Origin: Nageia nagi
Taxonomy: Eukaryota; Pinophyta
NCBI GenBank assembly: GCA_050084985.1
Contig: JBITNC010000001.1
Span: 193,998,001-194,062,000 of the forward strand
Length of the DNA: 64,000 nt
Direction of reading: 5' to 3'
Numbering within the stretch: position 1 is the first letter of the stretch; each line of letters starts with the position of its first letter. The notes below the pieces were generated by a model. It searched no databases and had not been told where the DNA came from. It was given only the letters and a program-made list of their open reading frames with translations. Below are positions 56,751 to 64,000 of this stretch, piece after piece. Made by a program: the position numbers and the translations under genes.

Positions 56751-57921
56751 TTTGTAACCTAGCATTCATGCTAACTTCTACACCAGCACTATTGAATTTC
56801 CACTAGATGCTTGTGATGTTGAAACTGCAATGTATAGCATGATATATGAACCTAAAAAAAAGATATTTTCATACTTGATAGAAACTGATAGAGTGTTTCA
56901 TTCTATGATGAATGGGTTGAACCCAAGAATGAATGTAAAAGCAACACATCATTCTTTGATTCGATGTCCATTCATGTCTACAAAAACCTCATTCTCCAAG
57001 ATATGTTAGTCCTATATTAATTTTTAGATCATAGTGAGGTGGAAGATTCATGATTTTTAAGGTAAGGATGTGAATGCTAAGTGATAATGCAAGTGTTGGT
57101 TAGCAGCATGGATGCTAAGGTCCATGGTGAATTTGGTTTCCAAACTTTTTGGAAATGAACTCAAATGACTTAATGATATAGAATTTCATGTTTTGGCAAC
57201 AATGGAGATAGAATTTGTTAGTTATTAGTGTTTACCTCACTAATTGTATCCTATTTTGAGTTTAAATAGGCCTAAATTATGATTTATTTATCATTTTCAT
57301 TGTTTGAAACCTAAGCTCTGGTCCAAAAGGTGTGTAGTGATCCTAGGAAGATGTTTGTGAGTGCTTTTGGTGAACAACATTGCAAGGTAAGTGGTTTAAT
57401 TTGTGAATAGGAGTGATTTAAGTAGGTTTTATTATTTTTATCCAAGTTTTGACCTATTTTTATTTTAAGGGTGAAGATTATGAAGAAAGAGAACCATAAG
57501 GCTTACCTTCTCTAAAACAATAGGGTTTCTACCAATGTGGTAGGAGTCTAAGGCCCTCTTGTTATTTTTCATTTTGCAAAATTAGCAAGTATATATGGGA
57601 GAGATAAGCTAAATCGTAGGATACCTAGGGTAGGCTTTTACACCTAGCACTTGGTCGAATTAGGATTTAGAGGTAGTAGCTAGGCATCAAAATATGCTTT
57701 TATGCAATTGCAAGGGTAAAGGGATTTTTCCCTCATATTTTGAAAAATATTTTCATAGAAAGCCTAGCATGGGTGCTAACATTAGCATGGGCGATAGTGC
57801 AGGATAGTGGTTTTTGGGGTAGGGGAATGACTATCCAACTATGATTATTATTTATGTTTTATAAAAATAACATAATAAAATTATTACATTGTATTTTTAA
57901 TGAAATTTCAACAAAATACTA
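56751..57921. other. Region upstream of the PMD pseudogene
   Basis: No recognised coding motif. The word agcatgggtgctaa and variants occurs at 56763, 57108 and 57770. It could hold 5' exons or promoter of the captured gene. Confidence 0.4.
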
Positions 57922-58720
57922 ATGCATACCTTATTAGTATTTGATTATAGCATTGTGAATTCCTCATGGAGCCTGACCAAGTTCATAGAGGATGATATTA
58001 GTGTTATGAGGTATGTTGGTATGGGATGGATCCTCCATGCTCCATATATTCGAGTTGACAAGGAGCTTCTCACTGGCTTAATGGAGAGATGGTCCGAGAG
58101 GACCAATACTTTTCACCTTCCTACCAAGGAGATCACCATTATATCAAAGGACATACATAGGATCCTATAGGTGCCCATGAAGGTGTAGCCCGTATTCTTT
58201 GAGGAGGGGATGATGGATGCATAGTGCAATTCAATAAGTATCATGAAGGAAAGAAGGGTTCCTTTCTTCATTGTGCCTTTAGAGACAAGATGACGAGGTT
58301 TAGGTGAGTTTGTATGATCATGGCAACATGCATAAGCAACATCATTTACCCAGATAAGAATCATGAGGTATTCCCACTTAACTTGATATGGGTTATGTAT
58401 GAGATGACATAGGGTCATTGGTATGCATGGGAACCCAACATCATAACCTAGATTTACCATTATTTGCATAATTTTGTGATGGTCCAAAAGAGTGGTAAGA
58501 GGATGGCAAACTCATTTATGCTTCAATGTTGGGCCTATGAGCAAATCATAGCAGTTCGATCAAGAGATCTTGTTATACATAATGTAGCTCTTGATTATCC
58601 TCCTTGGTATCGATGGGCTAAGATAAGGAATATCACACAAGTCCATAAGACCATGGAGACTTATCGAAAGGTGATTGACGAGTTGATAGGTGGTAAGTAG
58701 TTTACCATATAGGGTTTAGT
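57922..58720 (+). pseudogene. Plant mobile domain (PMD, MAIL1/MAIN-like) pseudogene, N-terminal domain
   Basis: PMD proteins such as Arabidopsis MAIN and MAIL1 act in silencing and genome stability, and related domains are common on plant transposons. Visible signatures: TKFIEDDISVMRYVGMGWIL, HAPYIRVDKELLTGLMERWS and ERTNTFHLPTKEITI (open 57922-58170). TAG stops then break up VPMKV.PVFFEEGMMDA. After frame changes come NIIYPDKNHEVFPLNLIWV, MHNFVMVQKSGKRMANSFML and LQCWAYEQIIAVRSRDLV, with the end WYRWAKIRNITQVHKTMETY (open 58464-58700). It lies in antisense to the host element. Better preserved than most frames here but not intact. Confidence 0.85.
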
Positions 58721-58779
58721 ATTTGGTTTAATGTATTAGTTTATTAGGTAAGGAAGCAAATTGAAATATGAATTTGGTT

Positions 58780-59870
58780 GTAGCAGGAGATGTGATTTAC
58801 AAAACCTATGCTAGATTACCTTATTGTTTGAATGAGCTAAGGGGTGAGTTAGATTGGTAGCGCACACCATGATACCTTCAGATATAAAAGATATTTATAG
58901 AGATTTATATACCTTAGAGGGTTATGAGGAAATTTGGTAAGAGACAAGGCATTCCACTGGAATATAACTTTATTTTGAGCATCAAGAGGTATAGGGAACA
59001 TGACCCTAACCTATATGAGCCACCTTAAAAGTGGGACAAGGGATGGAATCTTCCACAAGACCATGGTTCAAGGAGTGACTTGCATGATGAGGGAGTTGAG
59101 GCATCATATGGGTGACTTTTTAACCAAACTTACTTGACATGGTGGGCTAGAGTTAGACCTAATTTAATTGATTTGTATGGATAGAAAAGATTAGCAAAGG
59201 ATGCAGAGGGTGAGACTGATGAGGTAGAGGATAAGGAAGAGGGTGAAGGAGATGAGGAGGAGGAGCAAGATGTATGGATGTATGAGCCATCATAATAGCA
59301 GGAGCAAGGTGTATGGGAGGTGACCATTGGGATTCCCATCATGGAGACCCAGTAATAGCTCAATAATGAGCTTAGTAACTATGCTTCTTTATGTACTTAC
59401 AAGTTAGTATTCATGCAAAAATAATATAACTAGCACATGTGCCTTATTTTGGATTTGTAGATCAAATAAAAGTACACTTGTATTTTGAGAAGGTTGCAAG
59501 ATAATAGGCAGAGGATGAACTAGCTAGCTTGAAGGAGGAGGTTGCTGCAAAGGATGAAGAGATAAAGGGATTGAAGGTTAGACTCATAGTCTTGGAGCAT
59601 AGCATGGAGACACTATTAAAGATGCATGAGGATGCACAATATAATAATTTCTTAGGGATGATGGATTTTATGCTAGAGGATAATAAGAAGATAGAGGACC
59701 TGACTAATGAGAAGGGACACCTAGATGATTAGCTTGTAGCATTAGAGGAGCAAATTGGACTAAAGAGGCCTAGTTTTAGTAGGATGGCCTCTAGGTCAAT
59801 GAGTTTCAAGAGTGCTAGGAGTTACCATAGTACTACTAGCAGTTTTAGCATAGGGAAATGACATGGACTT
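58780..59870 (+). pseudogene. PMD pseudogene, C-terminal acidic and coiled-coil part
   Basis: Continues the PMD gene. DVIYKTYARLPYCLNELRGE and FGKRQGIPLEYNFILSIKRY come first, then YLTWWARVRPNLIDLYG at ~59130-59180. An acidic stretch follows at ~59205-59275 (ETDEVEDKEEGEGDEEEEQ). The open frame at 59529-59732 (MKEEVAAKDEEIKGLKVRLI, then ILVLEHSMETLLKMH-like) has heptad spacing of a coiled coil. A Ser-rich end lies at 59790-59860. A spacer at 58710-58790 without coding signal may be a former intron. The domain order PMD, acid, coiled coil suggests a captured host gene. Confidence 0.7.
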
Positions 59871-59925
59871 TGTTGTATGGTTGAATGTATTTTGAAAAGA
59901 CAATGTAACACCCTATTTTTTTATT

Positions 59926-59931
59926 AATAAA
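59926..59931 (+). promoter_or_regulatory. Possible polyadenylation signal of the PMD gene
   Basis: aataaa lies ~65 bp after the last coding-like codons, followed by a T-rich stretch. The motif is common in AT-rich DNA, so this is only suggestive. Confidence 0.3.
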
Positions 59932-60100
59932 ATTGAGACATGTTATTATCTATGCATTAAATGGTTATGGTTTGATTGTGTAAGACTTTATTTTATTTTT
60001 AATTGGCTAAGTATTAGGGCATGATATAGATAATAGTTATTTAGGCAATATGATTGATGAATAATGAATATAATGGCCTGAATATTTCATTAACGGTCTT

Positions 60101-60116
60101 ATATATATATATATAT
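60101..60116. repeat. (AT)8 microsatellite
   Basis: Simple alternating AT run. Confidence 0.9.
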
Positions 60117-60853
60117 TAAAGTAATTAGAACCCAGCATGAGTATTTGCACTTTCAGGGAATTAAGATATCTAGTTGTGAGTTATTAGATCATGATGATAT
60201 GTGATAATAAAAATTATATTTTGGTAATCAAAAGGCAAGGTCTGGTTAGGTCTAATTTCATGGTAACCTTAAGGAAAAAATGAACCTAAGTAACAATCAT
60301 GGGTTTAAAGACACATTTTATGTTGAAATTATGTTTTTGTTACTGGGATAAGTGATAGGGAACCAAAATGTTTTGATTATTTAAGAAAAATAGCAAGGAA
60401 CCTAGCATGGGTGCTAATGTAATAGATATGGAACAATGTTAGGTATAACCTTTTCAGCACTAGTTTGAACCTCTAAAAAAGTTTGGATGTAAACAAATGA
60501 TGATAGATTAGAAAAAGTGATACATGGACATGAGCAAAAAGTTGTCAAAGGGAACCAAGATAACTTTTTCTTTGTAAATGATAATAAAATTGATAAGGCA
60601 TAAGTGATGACCTTTAAAAGGATACAGATAACCTCAAAGAACTATTGGCTTCTTTAGATTTTGCAAGAAGGTTAGTGGAAGTGCTGATGTTAGCATTTGT
60701 GTGGAGCTATAAAGGGATATGGGGGGTTGATTCATAGTTTTTAATGGATGCCCCCAATGTGGTTAAGACAAAATACAAGGGGATCACATCCTAGAATGGA
60801 CATGGGGATCTAGTGGGAAATTGACCACAAAATAAAAACAAAGATACCTATAC

Positions 60854-60917
60854 TATTGCATACATGTTAGAAAAAGAGTGTAGTGTATTGCATACATGTT
60901 AGAAAAAGAGTGTAGTG
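60854..60917. repeat. Perfect 2 x 32-bp tandem repeat
   Basis: tattgcatacatgttagaaa plus aagagtgtagtg occurs twice head to tail without a mismatch. In this decayed setting that means a recent duplication. Confidence 0.95.
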
Positions 60918-61089
60918 TATACCTTTTCACCATGTTGTGGGAAGATTACTCAAAAATTTGATGCTCATGTTTGATGGTTTAGCTTTGATGAAATTTGAGA
61001 AAGGATTGTTGAAGATGCCCATGCTCTTTTTCTTCTCATGTTGAGGACCTCTCAACTAGTTTGGCTTATCATTTGATTTAGGTTCCAAT

Positions 61090-62090
61090 AAAGATACCTT
61101 CTTTTAAACAATTAGGTCCTAAATCTTGTTGAGAAATGTCACACATTACTTTGTTGCATGTCCTCTCTATTGATGGTATTTGTAGAATTCATCTAATTTT
61201 CACTCTTTTAGCACTCTTATTGTAAAGGATGTTTCAGTTGTGGGCTTAGGTGGTGGAACCAACAATTTCGTTTTGATAAAATCCCCTGTGACTTCGTTAA
61301 TGTCATCATTGATAGGTGTGAATTTTCATCTATAAAATTTCTAACATTATGTATAAACTTATTTATCTTCTTTGTCAACTTTTTGAACTTTATTTGATGC
61401 TATTATTTGTTGTTATATTGATTCCACTTTGGCTACTAGTTGAATTTCTTGGGATTGTTCCTTTTTATACCGATGTTGAGATTATGAAGGTGATTTATCC
61501 CTTTTTTTATTTAATTTTGGTTTCCATTATCCATATTTGATATTGAATCTTTCCTTTTCCAATAATGCCTGTAGAAACTCATGAAGAGGTAGCTTGCAAT
61601 AATCAAAATATTTTGCTACATCCTTCGGTTGAAGTGCCTCAAGGGAGGCCATGATTTTTATATCATCATTTTCGTGAACCTAATTAGCTTTTGTAATCCA
61701 AAATTTGATAAATTTCTTAGAATACTAACCTTCTCTTTGCTTCAATTTTATCAAATTGCTGAATTTAACCTTCTTTGCAATGTGTATTTGATAATGATCA
61801 TAAAATACAATCTTCAATTGTGCAAAACTAGTAATGCTAGCATGTGGTAATTTTCTAAACCATCATGTAGCCACTCCCTTTAGATACAAAGGGAATAATT
61901 TGGCATGCAAGTCCTTATCCAAGCTGACTAAAGATACCTTGTTACAAAAAATACATACATAAATATAAGGATCAATAGTACCATCATATTTTGTGAATTT
62001 TAACAATTTTATAGAGATTAATATGGTATTTTTTATTTTCATACACAAGGGATTATTGTCTTCCTTTTTTGAGTATCTAGTCCTTAACAC
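61090..62090 (-). pseudogene. Element E gag
   Basis: Open at 61863-62090 (minus): LKFTKYDGTIDPYIYVCIFC, NKVSLVSLDKDLHAKLFPLY and LKGVAT, continuing through stops with WWFRKLPHASITSF, then VFYDHYQIHIAKKVKFSNLI. It ends at ~61130-61200 in the knuckle-like YHQxRGHATKxC and a following LNKI-DLI segment. The same HHxxGHxTxxC arrangement is found in elements B and C. After it, coding signal ends; no protease follows. Confidence 0.82.
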
Positions 62091-63430
62091 TTAGCTATTT
62101 TCTTAACTTGTTATATTCCTTCAATTCTATCTTGTGCTATCATTGGCAATGCATTCTCCAAGGGTGACGTTGGTATGACTACTTGAATAGCTTCTCTTGT
62201 ATTTTCTAATAAATGTTTAGAATGTTGACCTTCTTTGAAGGTTGTCAATCATTGTCTAGGTTTGAATACTTTAAAAACTCTTATGTTATCATTCATATCA
62301 TGAATGATGTTCAATAGTATGGATGAGAGAAACCACTCTCTATGAGGCATTAATATCATATTTTCCCTATTGTACTTTAGAATTTATGTACATCTAATGT
62401 CATTTTCTTCTTGATTCCATTCAAGAATGGGTTGCATAGCTTAGCAAGTACTCTATCTACTTCTTATTCTTGTATTTTTGCTCATCTGTGTGAGTGCAAT
62501 GGATAGGTTGCTTTTTTTGGATCTAAAATAATCTTGTCTTGGTTATATAATCATTTTTAACTTTTTGAAGAAACCATGTATAATACTTTATCTTTTTAGG
62601 TGTACTCAAGTTTGCAATAGCTTGATCATCTACTGAATGAAGGAATTTTGTATTAGTTTTGTTATCTTCTTTTGACCAACCTGGACAAGGTGTATCAACC
62701 TCTACTAGAAGTTTATTTATTTCTTCATATTTTTTAGTATCTTCTTGCTCACATTCATCTTCAACAAAAATATTTGTATGTTCATCAAAATCTAAAACCT
62801 GTTCATCATATCTATTTTGTTCAACTTGTGTGATTGGACCATTATCATTATTTTTTAGATTTGGATTATCAACCCAAGCAAGAAAATCTTGTAATATAGT
62901 TGGTTGAGTAAGTTTCTCATTGATGTTTTGATTAAATCAATAATTTCTTATTGATTTCCTTGATCCACATCTGTCATGGGAACCATTGTGGGAACAAGAA
63001 TCACTACTTCTATCTAAGGATCACATGCTAGAGTTAGCACATGCATTAATGTGGGCATCTATGATATCTTCTAAAAGTATAAATAGGTGGACATTTAGTA
63101 TAGGTGCATACCTATTTGCAAAGAATCCCAAATTTGTATTTCGAGGAATGAGAGTCATGTCATCAGGAGGTATGTTCTCCTTATACCTATTATAATGCCA
63201 TAAATTGTATTGTTTCACTAATTCTTTGTCTTCAAGTGCATAAATTACATAAGCCTTTTCTTCAATTGGTAATCCATTAAGAAGCTTGATAAACCTATGC
63301 TTATTTTCCTTGGAACTAATAACCTTCTTGAAAACTTCATCATTACTTAATCAAGCAATGATCTCTTCTTTGGTTGTAATAGGAGGTTGTTTATTTGGAG
63401 GAATATAATATCCCATATTATCTTAATTAA
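62091..63430 (-). pseudogene. Element E gag leader region (N-terminal extension)
   Basis: The minus strand gives long, lightly broken coding-like readings: RFIKLLNGLPIEEKAYVIYA, LEDKELVKQYNLWHYNRYKE and NIPPDDMTLIPRNTNLGFFA (63021-63350), then an acidic part EQVLDFDEHTNIFVEDECEQ (~62740-62820) and WFLQKVKNDYITKTRLF. I do not recognise a family. It may be an N-terminal Gag extension or a separate ORF upstream of gag. Confidence 0.5.
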
Positions 63431-63725
63431 CCCTCTAATTTACTATATTAGCTTAACTATCAAATCTATCTGCAAAACTCTCCTAATATGAAGCACTATT
63501 GGTAGCTTCTTTAGTTATCTAACCCTATACATCGATAGATGGTTGTTTGGTGCAAATTCTTTCACTTCATATTTGATCTACCTTAGGTCTACTAATTCAT
63601 TTTCTTTTTGGAGTTTTCTTGGCTATAGGGTTAGTATTAACATGTGCATTTTTATTGCAAGTAACAAAAATACATTAGGAATATAGTGTGTAAAAAAAAT
63701 CCTTAATAGATTTGACATTACAATA

Positions 63726-63840
63726 GAATTGTAGGTTTGAACGAAACTTTTATTTTAACCCTAATTAAGAGAAAGAAATCTAGTGAAATATAAATACTTG
63801 TGTGTCCTTACTTATGTTGAATTGTAGGTTTGAACGAAAC
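63726..63840. repeat. 22-bp direct repeats around an LTR-derived insert in the leader of E
   Basis: gaattgtaggtttgaacgaa(ac) occurs at 63726 and 63819 (93 bp apart). Between them, 63781-63820 (tagtgaaatataaatacttg and tgtgtccttacttatg) resembles the internal LTR stretch at 55191-55230. The second repeat abuts the 5' LTR. Confidence 0.75.
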
Positions 63841-63845
63841 ATTAC

Positions 63846-64000
63846 AATTGATATGTGTTTTGGTATCACCTAGGGTTTTACTTTAAATGAACTAAATACA
63901 TATAAACATTTATCATATGATTTATCTAAGCTAATTAACTCAAATAAACATACATGGATAAGGGAATATAATAGTGTAGTAATAGAATAATGAAATTACA
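63846..64000 (-). repeat. 5' LTR of element E (partial, window edge)
   Basis: Matches 54984-55138: tatcacctagggttttact, aatgaactaaatacatataa, aactcaaataaacatacatg and gaatataatagtgtagtaa. The start (aattgatatgtg) is the decayed equivalent of TGTTGATATATA. Confidence 0.85.

Larger units (their letters stand above)
54984..64000 (-). mobile_element. Gag-only LTR retrotransposon E carrying an antisense PMD pseudogene (runs off window)
   Basis: 3' LTR at 54984-55784 and the start of the 5' LTR at ~63846, continuing past 64000. Minus-strand gag lies at 61.1-62.1 kb with a long coding leader to ~63.4 kb. Between gag and the 3' LTR there is no protease, RT or integrase. Instead there is a hairpin-rich tail (55.8-56.7 kb) and a plus-strand PMD pseudogene (57.9-59.9 kb). 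LTR words (gtgataacaagattccaatc, gaaacacctaagtgtatg) and the gatgctcccctta tract place it in one family with element C. Total length should be about 9.7 kb if the right LTR is complete. Confidence 0.82.

Noticed and set aside
59130-59363. Ser-rich minus-strand frame
   Set aside because: Antisense of the acidic Glu-rich segment of the PMD pseudogene.

Overview
This is repeat-dominated nuclear DNA from a vascular plant, most likely a seed plant with a very large genome. A gymnosperm is my best guess, an inference from the style of the tandem PPR (pentatricopeptide repeat) relics, the dual-RNase-H Ty3 elements and the heavy decay. The DNA is very AT-rich and strongly CpG-depleted (I find no CG in the first ~1.18 kb). 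Nearly every reading frame is broken, many breaks being TAG or TGA where the family has Trp or Gln, the pattern left by cytosine methylation and deamination. I see no convincing intact host gene, tRNA, rRNA or CRISPR array.

Layout. 1-3.3 kb: decayed hAT-type (TTF zinc finger/DUF4371) transposase. 5.0-7.7 kb: a 236-bp tandem duplication, a 21-bp minisatellite and a ~320-bp foldback. 7.8-9.0 and 18.1-19.1 kb: one degenerate PPR array of ~300-bp units, split by a 9.06-kb minus-strand Ty3/Gypsy element (A, 9009-18066, TSD GTTAG). Element A's left LTR contains a 424-bp solo LTR (TSD GTGCT). 19.5-30.8 kb: minus-strand gag-only LTR element C (TSD TCTCT), interrupted by plus-strand Ty3 element D (21255-27369). 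31.2-38.0 kb: minus-strand Ty3 element B without recognisable LTRs. 38.7-42.7 kb: more PPR debris, including eight tandem 111-bp copies of a PPR C-terminal segment that keep a 211-codon frame open. 43.1-44.1 kb: minus-strand Ty1/Copia scrap with an exact initiator-Met primer site. 44.1-53.3 kb: Ty1/Copia element F with 1.9-kb LTRs (TSD CTATC/TTATC). 54.7-54.98 kb: plant mobile domain (PMD) fragment. 54.98 kb to beyond the window end: element E, sister of C, a gag-only minus-strand LTR element carrying a second, longer PMD pseudogene in antisense.

How the parts relate. A and B encode Gag, protease, reverse transcriptase, RNase H, a second archaeal-type RNase H and integrase, which fits the Tat lineage of Ty3/Gypsy. 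C and E have related LTRs and Gag but no visible pol, so they look like non-autonomous passengers that would need enzymes from Tat-like elements. Removing A restores the PPR periodicity to exactly 303 bp, and removing C brings PPR relics closer together. The first 43 kb therefore look like one old PPR pseudogene cluster expanded by nested insertions. The most novel items are the 111-bp PPR-derived array, the PMD cassette inside E, the 320-bp foldback at 7.4-7.7 kb, and the hairpin repeats shared by C and E.
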